A DNA stretch of 64,000 nt from Mallotus nudiflorus (lineage: Eukaryota > Streptophyta > Magnoliopsida > Malpighiales > Euphorbiaceae). Positions 10,502-23,312 of the stretch are shown piece by piece. Where the stretch lies: positions 62,001 to 126,000 of the forward strand of contig CANTUR010000127.1 in the NCBI GenBank assembly GCA_947683625.1, given 5' to 3'. The notes below the pieces were generated by a model, which saw only the letters and a list, made by a program, of their open reading frames with translations, was not told the DNA's origin and did no database searches. Positions within the stretch are counted from its first letter, which is position 1. Every line of letters starts with the position of its first letter. The translations under genes and the position numbers were made by a program.

Positions 10502-13500
10502 TGTCACGATCCAAAACAGGGGCCATGACCGGCGCTAGGGAACGGGAATTCTTTCGAATCCGAAACTCGTAGCAAGCCTAAAAATAAAATAAACATGCAA
10601 TAATAATAATTACAATATCAAATACAGCGGAAATAAAAATCATAAATATCATAATATTATTTTCACCAACTGGATTTAAGTCAAATCTCATCTCATATAT
10701 ATATAAATCTTTTAATACAAATCCAGTTTCAAATATAATACAATATCTCACATAAATAAAATACATAAAATCCCACAAATTAATTTACAACTACTGCAGT
10801 GTCTAGATTATAAAAATAAGACTCAAGTAAGCAGTTTACATAAAGAAGTCGGGGCGGAAGAAATCTGGCGTATCGGCCTGCTATTGAGGTCTGAAGATGT
10901 TGACTCTCCTGAAAAATTATCAATGGAGGGGAGTCAGACCTCACTGAGTGAATTATTATAATATATATACATACACACTAAATGACAATGCATACAGTCA
11001 ACAGTATATATCTAATATCTATATATACAAGCAAATACACACAGATGCAACAAAATCATTTTATATATATATTTCATTGAAAATCATCTTTTATGAAGGA
11101 TCACATAGAACCCTATGATATTGTAACCTCAAAAATAGTGTTAGACAACACTCTAGCCACAAAGGCTCACTTGATCCAAATATATCCACTTAATCCATTT
11201 AGACAGTAGACTGGCCCTGAGACACTAAGTCAATCGAGCTCCAGCAGTCTGACTGCCAGTGTGATTGGCCCCGAGACACTTGGTCAACCGAGCTCCAGCA
11301 ATCACACCCAAATCACATCTCACACATCAAATATTCATAACCAATCAATATCCACAAATGGTTAGTAATATAGCCTAAATGTTATAGGCGTACCGGTACG
11401 TACTCGGTCCTAGTGCTGCCCACTAGGTAGCACGTTCTATCGATATCCTTCATTAATGAATATAAAACATTCATTCACAAATAAAATGATGCATGAAATT
11501 AAATAAAATAAAAACATAAACCATATATATACCGGAAATATACCAAAAGTAAATCAGGTATATTTCGAGTATATATACGTCAAATAAATCCAGTTAAATT
11601 ACAAAATAAACTAAAGATACATTTAAAAACATTTTAAACACAGTTCATTAATAAAACATGCATATAATTTAATATATATCAAAAATAAACCAAAAATATA
11701 CTTAAATAAAAATCACATTATTTATGCATTTTAATCAAAATAAAACATATATTTCTAAAATCATGCATCCTAAGGCATATATATATAGTATAGTAACTCA
11801 CAAATTAGTGCGCTCCTCGAGATGGGTCCGACGGGCCTGGTCCACTAGGCCTCGGTCTCGGCGCAACTAAACAAACAATAAATAATAGACATCAGAATAA
11901 ACCTAACAAAAATTCTAGAATTCGATCTAGAGTATTAAACACAGAATTGAGATTAGGGTTCGATCGGACATCACGTTTTACGAGAATTCTACCAAAAATT
12001 CGGCAGAACCTCCCCTGTAAAACGGACATCTCTCTACTCAAAGAGTAGAGCCGACCCTGCAAAGAAACACACTTCGAAATACAAGCTCAACACTCAACCA
12101 CAACCCCTCGGTCGGACTCCAAACTACAGTCTAACGACCGGGGTCCACAAACACAGAATAATTTAGAAATACCAAAAATATCCTTATAACATAGAAATAC
12201 ATTTTATACATAAAGATTACATAATTAACCTTTAAACACAGTAAAAATCGATAAAAACTCATTTTATTAGTAAAACCGTATATTATGTATATAATTGAAA
12301 ATAATTCACGAAAAATAGTTTTAATTAGTTAAAAATACTAAATAATTTGTAGAAATAATTTTTATACCTTAAATAACTATTAAAACCAATTAAATTACAT
12401 TTTTAGCCAATTTAGGGTAAAATTACCAAAATACCCCTATATATATAAATATACTAAAATTACTTCAAAAATTCACCAAAAATACTATAATTATCCAAAA
12501 TTAATTTTCTCAACATATTTATCAATAATATCAATAATTAAACTTAATTAACCAATTAAATTCAATTAAAGACATAATTAACCCTAATTTCCCAAATTTA
12601 CATAAACTCAAATAATTCAAAATAAATACATAGAAATTCATAAAAATTCCAAATAAATTCCTATAATTCATTTCAACACCTAATTTAACCATAAAACATA
12701 ATTTCATAATTTAAATAATTAATTTCCGAAAATTAGAAAATAATATTAAAATATTCAAAAATACCCAAAAATTCCACAAAAATTCATACATGTAGATTAA
12801 GCTACTAGGATCAACATTTGTTAAGGGACTTTTCATGAATCAATCAATTCGAAGCTCAAAAAAATTTAAACCCTAATATGGCCGAATTGGAAAATTCGAA
12901 ACCTAAGCAAATCAAAACCATTTAAGCTCAAACCAAAGCTAGAATCACACTCACCGGAGCTCAAGGAGAAGAAAAAGACTGACGGTGTCAAAAATGGTGG
13001 CCGAAAAGTTAGTGAACGGCGAGGAGAGGAATTTCGGCCAAAATGGAAGAAAAAAGGCTGTCGGCGCCGGGGAAGGAGGCTGCTGGCAGCGGGGAACGGC
13101 TGAGGACGACGGTGGAAAGCCGGGAGGCACACCGACGGTAGGGGAACGGCGTGACAGACGGTGGTTGGTGGTGAGGGAGTGGTCGGGCACGGGGAAGGAA
13201 GAAGGAAGAAGAAGAAAAAGAAAAGAAAAGAAAAAGAAAAGAAAAGAAAAAGAAAAAAAAGAAAAATAATAAAAAAATAATTTTAATAAAATATTTGAAA
13301 AAAATCACATCCACACACTTAATATTTAATATTTTAAAATTTAATATTAATTAAAAATAATTAAATAACAATAAAATAATTAATTAATAAATAAAATATT
13401 AGGGTAAAATACTAAACCCTAATTAAATAAATATATACACACATAGACTCTATTTAGTAATTTAAAAATACGTATGAGTTCATGCAAGTCCGAAGATATA

Positions 13501-13717
13501 TTTAAAATAATTAATAATAAATTATTTACGTGAAAATTTCCTCGAAAATGCAAGTCCCGGGAAAATTTTACGTAAAGCACTATAAATAATACACAATAAT
13601 TAAAATAGGTTTTAAATACACATCAACCTCGTAAAATATCATGATACATATACTAAAATTATTAACACTGCATATCCCGATACAGTGTAAAAATATTTAA
13701 AAGCACGGGATATTACA
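10502..13717 (-). repeat. 3' LTR of Tekay/Del copy 1
   Basis: 3.2-kb LTR, near identical to 18714-21932. Mostly AT-rich, but 12950-13200 is GC- and CpG-rich and is followed by a GA-rich low-complexity run (13195-13265) that differs in length between LTRs. It contains a twin stem-loop (11208-11307). Apparent open frames inside the GC-rich patch lack any family signature and are not called. Confidence 0.95.
11208..11307 (-). other. Twin stem-loop motif in LTR
   Basis: Two 54-bp-spaced units share a conserved loop (GAGACACTtggTCAAcCGAGCTCC on plus) but have different stems. AGACTG/CAGTCT encloses the first (11208-11250), and GTGTGATTG/CAATCACAC, 9 bp and perfect, encloses the second (11259-11307). 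The loop stays the same while both sides of the stem change together, which suggests RNA or DNA structure. Present in all four 3.2-kb LTRs of the window. Confidence 0.65.
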
Positions 13718-13730
13718 GTCTTCCCCCCTT
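13718..13730 (-). other. Polypurine tract of Tekay/Del copy 1
   Basis: On minus the sequence reads AAGGGGGGAAGAC immediately before the 3' LTR. The purine run sits at the expected plus-strand priming position and recurs in copy 2 at 32808-32820. Confidence 0.85.
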
Positions 13731-13803
13731 ACAAGAATTCGTCCCCGAATTCTTGAAAGAAAAGATTACAGGATCAAGAAGGAAAGAGATACGGGTAAGA
13801 AGC

Positions 13804-16800
13804 TCACATCTCAGCTTCAGTCTCCCACGTATGCTCCTCAACTCTGTCGCTACGCCATAGAACCTTGACCATCGAAATCTGCTTCGAACGCAACTGTCGA
13901 ACTTGATAATCTACGATCGCCACAAGTTCTTCCACAAACGTCAAATCTTCACTCACTTCTACACTGTCAGGCTGCAACACGTGTGAAGGGTCTGAGATAT
14001 ACTTCCTCAACATCGAGATATGAAATACTGGATGCACTTGTGACATACTCGGAGGCAAATCCAACCGATATGCAACAGTGCCAACTCTTTCCAGAATCTC
14101 AAACGGTCCAATATGCCTCGGTGCTAACTTACCCTTCCTGCCAAATCTCATCACACCCTTCATCGGAGATATCTTCAGAAAAATGAAATCTCCAACCTGA
14201 AACTCCACATCTCTATGCCTAGGATCCGCATAACTCTTTTATCTGCTAACTGCAGTCTCTAATCTTCGCTTAATCACGGTGACTTTCTCTGCAGCATCCT
14301 GAACCATCTCAGGTCCAGTCAAAGCTCTCTCACCAATCTCATCCCAACTCAACGGGGATCTACACTTCCTTCCATTCAACGCCTCGTACGGTGCCATGCC
14401 AATACTGCTATGGTAGTTGTTATTATATGCAAATTCAACGCGACAAATGATCATCTCAGCTACCTCCCAAATCCAAGACACACATCCTCAATATATCTTC
14501 TAGTGTCTGGATCGTTCTCTCAGACTGACCATCTGTCTGAGGATGAAAAGCAGTACTGAAATCCAACCTAGTGCCCATCGCTTCCTACAACTTCTGCCAA
14601 AAACGAGAAGTAAACACTGAACCTCTGTCTGACACAATGGACACAGGTACTCTATGAAGGCATACGATATGCTTCACGTACAACTTTGCCAATCTAGCTA
14701 CAGAATAAGTGGCTTTCACAGGCAAGAAATGTGCAGACTTCGTCAACCTGTCTACGATCACCCAGATGGAATCGTATCAATCCTTCGAATGAGGTAAACC
14801 TACCACAAAATCCATAGCTATCCTTTCCTACTTCCACTCGGGAATAGGAAGAGGCTGAAGTTTCCCAGAAGGCTTCTGATGTTCGGCTTTCACTTGCTGA
14901 CAAGTCAAACACTTAGCAACATAATCAGTGACATCCTTCTTCAATCCATCCCACCAGTATAAATCTCTAATACTGTGGTACATCTTAGTGACACCCGGAT
15001 GTACGCTATAAGCTGTAGAGTGTGCTTCCTCCAAAATCTCCTTTCTCAAGTCATCCATATCAGGAACACACAATCTACCACTGATCCACAACACACCATC
15101 ATCATCGAGTGTGAAATCAGTGAACTTCCCTGCTCTGACATTCTCTGTAAGCTCTTCTAGAATAGGATCTCAGCTTTGAGCTGCTTTAATCCTATCCCTC
15201 AATACAGATCGTACTTTAAACTGAGCTAGTAGTACACCTGATCTACTGATCTTAATCATCAGACCTTGATCCACCAACAGCTCCAATTCCTGGATCAATG
15301 GTCTCCTCTCAACATTGATGTGAGCAAGACTGCCTGAGGACTTCCTACTCAAGGCATCTGCTACCACATTAGCTTTACCCGGATGATATAAAATCTCGCA
15401 ATCATAATCCTTCAATAGTTCCAACCATCTCCTCTGCCTCAAATTCAAATCTCTCTGCTGAAAAATGTACTTAAGGCTCTTGTGATCAGTAAATATCTCA
15501 CAAGTCACCCCGTCCAGATAATGTCTCCAAATCTTCAAAGCAAAGATTACTGCAGCCAACTCAAGATCATGTGTAGGATAGTTCTGCTCATGCTTCGTCA
15601 ACTGCCTCGAAGCATAGGCTATCACCCTTCCATTCTACATCAATACATAACTAAGACCAATTCTAGAGGCATCACAGTAAACTGTGAACTTATCCACACT
15701 ATTAGGCAAAGCTAATACTGGCGTTGTGGTCAACTTCTCCTTCAAAAACTGGAAACTATTCTCACAAGCTTCTGACCACTCGAACCTAACATTCTTCTGA
15801 GTCAAGCGAGTTATAGGGGCTGCAATTCTAGAAAAATCCTGCACAAACCGCCTATAATACCCGGCTAAACCCAGAAAACTTCGAATCTTAGTGACAGAAG
15901 TAGGTCCAGGCCACTCAGATACTGCCTCAACCTTCTGTGGATCAACCTGAATACCTTCTTTAGACACTACGTGTTCAAGAAAAGAAACACTCTCCATCCA
16001 GAAATCACACTTCGAGAATTTAGCATAAAGCTGATGATCTCTCAGTGTCTGCAGTACAATCCTCAAGTGATATACATGCTCCTCCATACTCCTCGAATAA
16101 ACTAGTATATCATCGATGAAGACTACCATAAACTGATCTACATACGGTCTGAATACCCTTTTCATCAGATCCATAAAAGTTGTTGGTGCATTAGTCAAAC
16201 CAAAAGACATCACCAGAAACTCATAATGGCCATATCTAGTGCGGAATGCTGTCTTAGGATTAACTGCTTCACTGATACGCAGCTGATGATAACCCGACCT
16301 CAAGTCAACCTTAGAAAAGAACTGTGCACCCTGTAGTTGATCAAACAAGTCATCTATCCTCAGGAGAGGATACTTATTCTTCACTGTCACCTTATTCAGC
16401 TCTCTGTAGTCAATGCACAGTCTTAGGGTACCATCCTTCTTCTTCACAAACAGGACTGGTGCACCCCAAGGAGAAACACTAGGTCTGATGAAACCTTTAT
16501 CCAATAACTCTTGCAACTGCTCCTTCAACTCTTTCAACTCTGCAGGAGCCATTCGATAGGGTGGCATAGATATAGGAGTAGTACCTGGAACCACATCTAT
16601 ACAGAACTCAATCTCTCTGTAAGGTGGTAAACCTAGTAACTCCTCGGGAAAAACATCAGGAAACTCACAAGCAACAGGAACATCTGTGAGTGACAACTTC
16701 TCCACTGACGTATCCCTGACCAATGCCAAATATCCCTGACAACCTTTCTTCAATAACTTCCTAGCCGTGATAGCAGAAATAAGATTCTGAGGTGCTGAAC

Positions 16801-17170
16801 TCCTATCACCTACAAACTTAAAATCTTCTTCATCAGGAATTCTAAAAGTCACCTCTTTATTCCTACAATCTACCACAGCATAGTGCTGAGATAACCAATC
16901 CATTCCTAGAATGACATCAAACTCCATCACATCCAACAGAATCAAATCAGAGGGTAATTCTCTATCTCCCATGAGAACTGGACAACCAGAAAGAACAATA
17001 TCGATGTCCAAGGAATCGCTCAGAGGAGTGGCAACAGACAAAGGAAAAGCCATCCTCGAAGCTTGCCAATAAGATTTAAAAGCAAAAACAGGAGAAACAA
17101 ACGAATGCGTGGCACCCGGATTAAACAAAACCCAAGCATCCAGGTAACAAATAGAAACAATACCTGCCAC
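13804..17170 (-). pseudogene. Ty3 pol polyprotein of Tekay/Del copy 1 (PR-RT-RH-IN-chromodomain)
   Basis: From 17170 leftward: protease with WVLFNPGATHSFVSP, RT with LRLCIDYRELNK, DLRSGYHQLRI and the FIDDILVYSRS box, and RNase H with IFTDHKSLKYIFQQRDLNLR. Integrase follows with an H-H-C-C head (YWWDGLKKD, CLTCQQVK), then IN tail FEILERVGTVAYRL and chromodomain VAIVDYQVRQLRSKQI with VLWRSDRVEEHTWE. Copy 2 has FDPGATHS; here the catalytic Asp codon gives Asn. Stops at about 15634 (CAG to TAG), 15170 (CGA to TGA), 14827-14482 and 14235 break the frame, so the product is inactive. Confidence 0.95.
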
Positions 17171-17391
17171 GACTGCATTAGATGCCTGAGCACCTGTTGA
17201 GTGAGATGAAAGACTCTGGCCTGACCTCGACCTCCCTGTTGACTGGTAGAAGCCTGGCCAACACCTCTGGCACCTCCTCTAGTACCTCTACCACGACTCT
17301 GCTATGGAACAAACTGAGTGGAACTCTGATGCTGGGCTGGTGGCAACTGAAATGGCACGGGTGCAGCACTAACGATCGATTACTGTGGGAA

Positions 17392-18513
17392 TCACGGAAT
17401 CTGCAGCTGCTGATACCCCGAATAAGGACACGATCTGGCAAAATGTCCTGTCTGCCCACATCTGAAGCATGTCAGTGGTGTCAGATAACACGGTCCCTGA
17501 TGGACTCTACCACAAGTCTGACAAATGCTGACAACTGATCCAGAACTGCGACCACTGCTGCTGCTCGAAGCACCTGACCCAAATTTGAACGATCTACGCT
17601 GACCTCCACGGCCATGTCTACTGCTCCGATGCACTCGCTACTGCTGTCTCTGACTCTGCTGAGTCAGACCTCGCTGCTGACTACTTGATCCAACATGAAA
17701 ACTAGAATACGGAGTAGCCTGCAATCCACTCGACTGAACTCCCAGTTGGTAATAATCAGGCATCGCTCCCTGCCTAACTAGCCTAAGCTCAATCTCCTTG
17801 GCCAACTCAATCACAGACTCCAGAGTAAGGCCTGCTGTAAGCATACCAGTAAAAGCTGAACCCAAACCAGTAACGTATGTAGTAACCATAAAATACTGAT
17901 CTCGTATCAGATCCTCTGCCAGATGAAGAAACTCTCGGGTGTACTCCTCTACAGATCGATCTCCATGAGAAATACTGGTCAGCCGGAGATGATAGCTCAA
18001 ACGAAGAGGCTCTAGACAGAATCTCCTCATAAATTGCTCTCGGAACTGAGCTCAGGTCATCGTCATCATATAAGGCTGAATCACCTGAATGAAACAATCT
18101 AAGGCTAGTCCCTCGATAGACAACTCAATGATCATAATCCGCTGGTACTCGGTATGAGCAGTCTGAGTCCTAGTCTCAATCGCGTGTAAAAAATCTAACG
18201 GATCAGAAGTACCATCAAAAGCAATCCTGCCAACTCGGGCATAGAACAAAGCTGCCTCAAGGTCAGACATACCCTGCTGATAGGCAGGCTGAACAGGCTG
18301 AACAACTGGAGGAACATGAACATCAAACTCAGGCTCAACAGGCTCCTCGTCCTGTAATTCTCTCTGCCTACGGTGACCTGCCGCTCCTCGAGGTCTACCT
18401 CTGCCACAACCTCTATGTCTAACTGACTGCTCAGGAGGTAAAACCTCATCCTGAAAAGACTCATCATCCTCGGCCTCAACGACTGGTGGAGCGACACGCG
18501 CTCGCCTCCTCAT
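17392..18513 (-). pseudogene. Gag of Tekay/Del copy 1
   Basis: The start at 18513 gives MRRRARVAPPVVEAEDDE, then an Arg-rich RGRPRG block, a capsid core with ALFYARVGRIAFDGTSDPL and LEPLRLSYHLRL, VEEYTREFLHLAEDL, and a CCHC knuckle with CFRCGQTGHFARSCP near 17435-17395. Stops: TGG to TGA near 18046 (in the usual TWAQFRERF segment), one at about 17637 in a glutamine run, and one after the knuckle. The capsid core and knuckle would package element RNA in functional relatives. Confidence 0.93.
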
Positions 18514-18697
18514 TCTGAAAAGACAAATGAAAAGATTCAGACAAAACAAATAACGGAGGAATAACGCTGAAAACTACAGCAAGGAATACTTATCAAGACA
18601 TACTCGAACCTAATACACTGCAGTAGTTCAACAGAAAACACAACTCTAAAAACTAGGGCCACAACTCACATAACTAAGCCCTGACACAGAAAACCTC

Positions 18698-18709
18698 GCT
18701 CTGATACCA
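18698..18709 (-). other. Primer-binding site, initiator Met tRNA, Tekay/Del copy 1
   Basis: On minus it reads TGGTATCAGAGC, four bases (AAGT) inside the 5' LTR end. This is the standard PBS complementary to the 3' end of plant initiator methionine tRNA. Confidence 0.93.
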
Positions 18710-18713
18710 ACTT

Positions 18714-21700
18714 TGTCACGACCCAAAACAGGGGCCATGACCGGCGCTAGGGAACGGGAATTCTTTCGAATTCGGATCCCGTAGCAAGCCTAAAAATAAA
18801 ATAAACATGCAATAATAATAATTACAATATCAAATGCAGCGAAAATAAAAATCATAAATATCATAATATTATTTTCACCAACTGGATTTAAGTCAAATCT
18901 CATCTCATATATATATAAATCTTTTAATACAAATCCAGTTTCAAATATAATACAATATCTCACATAAATAAAATACATAAAATCCCATAAATTAATTTAC
19001 AACTACTGCAGTGTCTAGATTATAAAAATAAGACTCAAGTAAGCAGTTTACACAAAGAAGCCGGGGCGGAAGAAATCTGGCGTATCGGCCTGCTACTGAG
19101 GTCTGAAGATGTTGACTCTCTTGAAAAATTATCAACGGAGGGGAGTCAGACCTCACTGAGTGAATTATTATAATATATATACATACACACTAAATGACAA
19201 TGCATACAGTCAACAGTATATATCTAATATGTATATATACGGGCAAATACACACAGATGCAATAAAATCATTTTATATATATATTTCATTGAAAATCATC
19301 TTTTATGAAGGATCACATAGAACCCTATGATATCGTAACCTCGAAAACAGTGTTAGACAACACTCTAGCCACACAGGCTCACTTGATCCAAATATATCCA
19401 CTTAATCCATTTAGACAGGAGACTAGCCCCGAGACACTAAGTCAACCGAGCTCCAGCAGTCTGACTGCTAGTGTGATTGGCCCCGAGACACTTGGTCAAC
19501 CGAGCTCCAGCAATCACACCCAAATCACATCTCACACATCAAATATTCATAACCAATCAATATCCACAAATGGTTAGTAATATAGCCTAAATGCTATAGG
19601 CGTACCAGTACGTACTCGGTCCTAGTGCTGCCCACTAGGTAGCACGTTCTATTGATATCCTTCATTAATGAATATAAAACATTCATTCACAAATAAATGA
19701 TGTATGAAATTAAATAAAATAACAACATAAACCATATATATACCGAAAATATACCAAAAGTAAACCAGGTATATTTCGAGTATATATACGTCAAATAAAT
19801 CCAGTTAAATTACAAAATAAACTAAAGATACATTTAAAAACATTTTAAACACAGTTCATTAATAAAACATGCATATAATTTAATATATATCAAAAATAAA
19901 CCAAAAATATACTTAAATACAAATCACATTATTTATGCATTTTAATCAAAATAAAACATATATTTCTAAAATCATGCATCCTAAGACATATATATATAGT
20001 ATAGTAACTCACAAATTAGTGCGCTCCTCGAGATGGGTCCGACGGGCCTGGTCCACTAGGCCTCGGTCTCGGTGCAACTAAATAAACAATAAATAATAGA
20101 CATCAGAATAAACCTAACAGAAATTCTAGAATTCGATCTAGAGTATTAAACACAGAATTGAGATTAGGGTTCGACCGGACATCACGTTTTACGAGAATTC
20201 TATCGAAAATTCGACAGAACCTCCCCTGTAAAACGGACATCTCTCTACTCAAAGAGTAGAGCCGACCCTGCAAAGAAACACACTTCGAAATACAAGCTCA
20301 ACACTCAACCACAACCCCTCGGTCGGACTCCAAACTACAGTCTAACGACCGGGGTCCACAAACACAGAATAATTTAGAAATACCAAAAATATCCTTATAA
20401 CATAGAAATACATTTTATACATAGAAATTACATAATTAACCTTTAAACACGGTAAAAACCGATAAAAACTCATTTTATTAGTAAAACCGTATATTATGTA
20501 TATAATTGAAAATAATTCACGAAAAATAGTTTTAATTAGTTAAAAATACTAAATAATTTATAGAAATCATTTTTATACCTTAAATAACTATTAAAACCAA
20601 TTAAATTACATTTTTAGCCAATTTAGGGTAAAATTACCAAAATACCCCTATATATATAAATATACTAAAATTACTTCAAAAATTCACCAAAAATAGTATA
20701 ATTATCCAAAATTAATTTTCTCAACATATTTATCAATAATATCAATAATTAAACTTAATTAACCAATTAAATTCAATTAAAGACATAATTAACCCTAATT
20801 TCCCAAATTTACATAAACTCAAATAATTCAAAATAAATACTTAAAAATTCATAAAAATTCCAAATAAATTCCTATAATTCATTTCAACACCTAATTTAAC
20901 CATAAAACACAATTTCATAATTTAAATAATTAATTTCCGAAAATTAGAAAATAATATTAAAATATTCAAAAATACCCAAAAATTCCACAAAAATTCATAC
21001 ATGCAGATTAAGCTACTAGGATCAACATTTGTTAAGGGACTTTTCATGAATCAATCAATTCGAAGCTCAAAAAAATCGAAAATCCTAATATGGCCGAATT
21101 GGAAAATTCGAAACCTAAGCAAATCAAGACCATTTAAGCTCAAACCAAAGGTAGAATCACACTCATCGGAGCTCAAGGAGAAGAAAGAGACCGGAGGTGT
21201 CAAAAATGGTGGCCGAAAAGTTAGTGAACGGCGAGGAGAGGAATTTCGACCAAAATGGAAGAAAAGAGGTTGCCGGCGCCGGGGAAGGAGGCTGCTGGCG
21301 CCGGGGAAGGAGGCTACTGGTGGCGGGGAACGGCTGAGGACAACGGTGGCAAGCCGGGAGGCACACCGACGGTAGGGGAACGGCGTGACAAACGGTGGTT
21401 GGTGGTGAGGGAGTGGTCGGGCACGGGGAAGGAAGAAGGAAGAAGAAGAAAAAGAAAAGAAAAGAAAAAGAAAAGAAAAAAAAAGAAAAAAATAATTCTA
21501 ATAAAATATTTGAAAAAAATCACATCCACACACTTAATATTTAATATTTTAAAATTTAATATTAATTAAAAATAATTAAATAACAATAAAATAATTAATT
21601 AATTAATAAAATATTAGGGTAAAATACTAAACCCTAATTAAATAAATATATACACACATAGGCTCTATTTAGTAATTTAAAAATACGTATGAGTTCATGC

Positions 21701-21932
21701 AAGTCCGAAGATATATTTAAAATAATTAATAATAAATTATTTACGTGAAAATTTCTCCGAAAATGCAAGTCCCGGGAAAATTTTACGTAAAGCACTATAA
21801 ATAATACACAATAATTAAAATAGATTTTAAATACACATCAACCTCGTAAAATATCATGATACATATGCTAAAATTATTAACACTGCATATCCCGATACAG
21901 TGTAAAAATATTTAAAAGCACGGGATATTACA
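18714..21932 (-). repeat. 5' LTR of Tekay/Del copy 1
   Basis: Pairs with 10502-13717. Ends TGTCACGA...GATATTACA on plus. The twin stem-loop is at about 19420-19519. A short GC-rich duplication (GCCGGGGAAGGAGGCT twice, 21270-21315) is unique to this LTR relative to its partner. Confidence 0.95.
19420..19519 (-). other. Twin stem-loop motif in LTR
   Basis: Same motif as at 11208-11307. Here stem 1 is AGACTA/CAGTCT, with the terminal pair lost, while stem 2 GTGTGATTG/CAATCACAC is intact. Confidence 0.6.
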
Positions 21933-21937
21933 AACAC

Positions 21938-22163
21938 TTGGATCTTTGACAGTCAAATATTCACATTTTAATCCTTCATCAAGATGACGACGGAGAAAAA
22001 TTATAGACTTGGTCTTATCTTGCAATGAGGTGTTATTATTTTCTTTTATGGTATCAATTAACGCCATTGATTAAAAATGCATTTCTACATCTAGAATCCA
22101 AGACATATAATTTTTTCCCGTGATGTCAAGAGCAACGAACTCAAGCTTTGCTAGATTTATCAT
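21938..22163 (-). pseudogene. Copia gag, 5' portion (right side of Ty3 insertion)
   Basis: The start at 22163 gives MINLAKLEFVALDITGKNY, then SWILDVEMHF, a TAA stop, SMALIDTIKENN, FLRRHLDEGLKCEYLTVKD. This is the N-terminal part of plant copia gag (LxFxALDITGxNYxxW). It joins 9836-10496 across the nested Ty3 element. The internal stop at about codon 31 shows decay independent of the insertion. Confidence 0.92.
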
Positions 22164-23012
22164 TATGATAACTAATAAAAAAAATATAACTCAATTAGAA
22201 TTCATAAATTTGATGACTACTAAAAAAAATCAAACATAATCAGAATTTACTAATTAATTATATCATGAATGAATATTGCAAGAAATAATAATGGTACAAA
22301 AAATGATACAATAATACTTAAAATTATATCAAATAGAAAATCATATTCCATATGAATTATTCCTAAAACTATTATAATAGTCATGATCAAAATACAAATA
22401 TAAATATACCAAATCATGTTTATAATTTAGAGTAAAGAGAGAAAGAGAAAATGTATGAATTTGTGTGAATAAATAAAATTTATAGCTTGTCTATTTATAA
22501 TGAAAAATATAGCCGTTTATTACCATTATGTTACCGTTGGTAATATATAGCCATTAGAATTTTTTTTAATATAATATATTGAGAAATACATTATATAAAG
22601 TAAAATCAATAAATAATGTTGATATAATTATTTATAGCAAGTGAGTTAACATAACGATATGTATAAATATGGGGTAAAATCGTCCATTAATATAAAATGG
22701 GGTACAACATTCCATTAACATAAATGATAAAAAAATAAATGTGCATAAATATAAATTGGTAGGAGGCATAGTCATCCATAAGGTTAGAACCATTTCTAGC
22801 AATATTTGCATCAATTGTGTAGTTAGTAAAATAAAAATAACAATTAATATAAAGTTAGATTGAAGAAATAAATATAAATATGAATATATATAAATTAGTA
22901 AGAGGCATAGCCATCCATGATAATATATAATCAAATAATATATTCATAAATATTAAATATTAAGAAATATGTACCTTATTGTTTTGATCGAAAACTTTTC
23001 GTGCTGATAACG
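22164..23012 (-). other. Copia leader and putative primer-binding site
   Basis: This 850-bp AT-rich untranslated leader lies between the 5' LTR and gag. Just inside the LTR, minus reads CGTTATCAGCACGAAAAG (22995-23012). It resembles TTATCAGCACG-type sequences at this place in plant copia elements but is not a perfect match to the initiator Met tRNA end. Near-duplicate blocks (VAGGCATAG-like strings at 22764 and 22901 on plus, each followed by CATCCAT) indicate a small internal direct repeat. Confidence 0.6.
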
Positions 23013-23307
23013 TGTTGTGAAATAAGAATTGAATTGCTTATTTTGTTATAGAACTAAACTTGAATTTAGTAGTATTTAATTAGAAGAAAAATATTTTATA
23101 GTAGAATGATATTAGGAGAATTTAGAGAGAGTTTTGAGAGAATTTGGTGAACAATGATATTGAAAGAATTTGGAGAGTAATATATCCTTTTTCTTCTTCT
23201 TCACATTCTTATTAATGAATTTCACTCTCTTTATATATAGATTTTCTTTTCACTATTTGAGAACTATTCATTCACAAGCAATATATTGTTCATTCACATT
23301 CATAATA
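23013..23307 (-). repeat. 5' LTR of copia element
   Basis: 295 bp, same length as 5729-6023 and aligned without large gaps. On plus it begins TGTTGTGAAATAAG and ends CATTCATAATA, followed by the AGTTG duplication at 23308-23312. Confidence 0.95.
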
Positions 23308-23312
23308 AGTTG

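Larger units (their letters stand above)
10502..21932 (-). mobile_element. Ty3/gypsy chromovirus, Tekay/Del-type, copy 1, nested in copia gag
   Basis: LTRs at 10502-13717 (3216 bp) and 18714-21932 (3219 bp) begin TGTCACGA and end GATATTACA on plus. The target duplication AACAC is at 10497-10501 and 21933-21937. On minus: PBS complementary to initiator Met tRNA, gag with CCHC knuckle, protease, RT, RNase H, integrase, chromodomain, PPT. The long LTRs, pol order and C-terminal chromodomain are typical of the plant Tekay/Del clade. Internal genes carry multiple stops. It is younger than the copia element it interrupts. Confidence 0.95.
5729..23307 (-). mobile_element. Complete Ty1/copia retrotransposon, interrupted by a Ty3 element
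   Basis: The two 295-bp LTRs (5729-6023 and 23013-23307) are near identical and flanked by the 5-bp duplication AGTTG (5724-5728 and 23308-23312). On minus the order is LTR, PBS, gag, protease, integrase, RT, RNase H, PPT, LTR; integrase before RT is the copia signature. Without the 11.4-kb insertion the element would be about 6.1 kb. Gag is split by the Ty3 insertion and all genes carry stops. The LTR ends read TA...CA on the element strand rather than TG...CA. Confidence 0.95.

Noticed and set aside
12866..13314. Several overlapping open frames rich in Pro/Ser/Arg or Gly/Lys in the LTR GC-rich patch
   Set aside because: They are open on both strands only because of GC-rich and GA-rich low complexity. 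They differ between LTR copies and show no family motif.
13395..13425. Telomere-like AAACCCTAA strings in the LTRs
   Set aside because: Only single isolated units occur, in an LTR; there is no tandem array.
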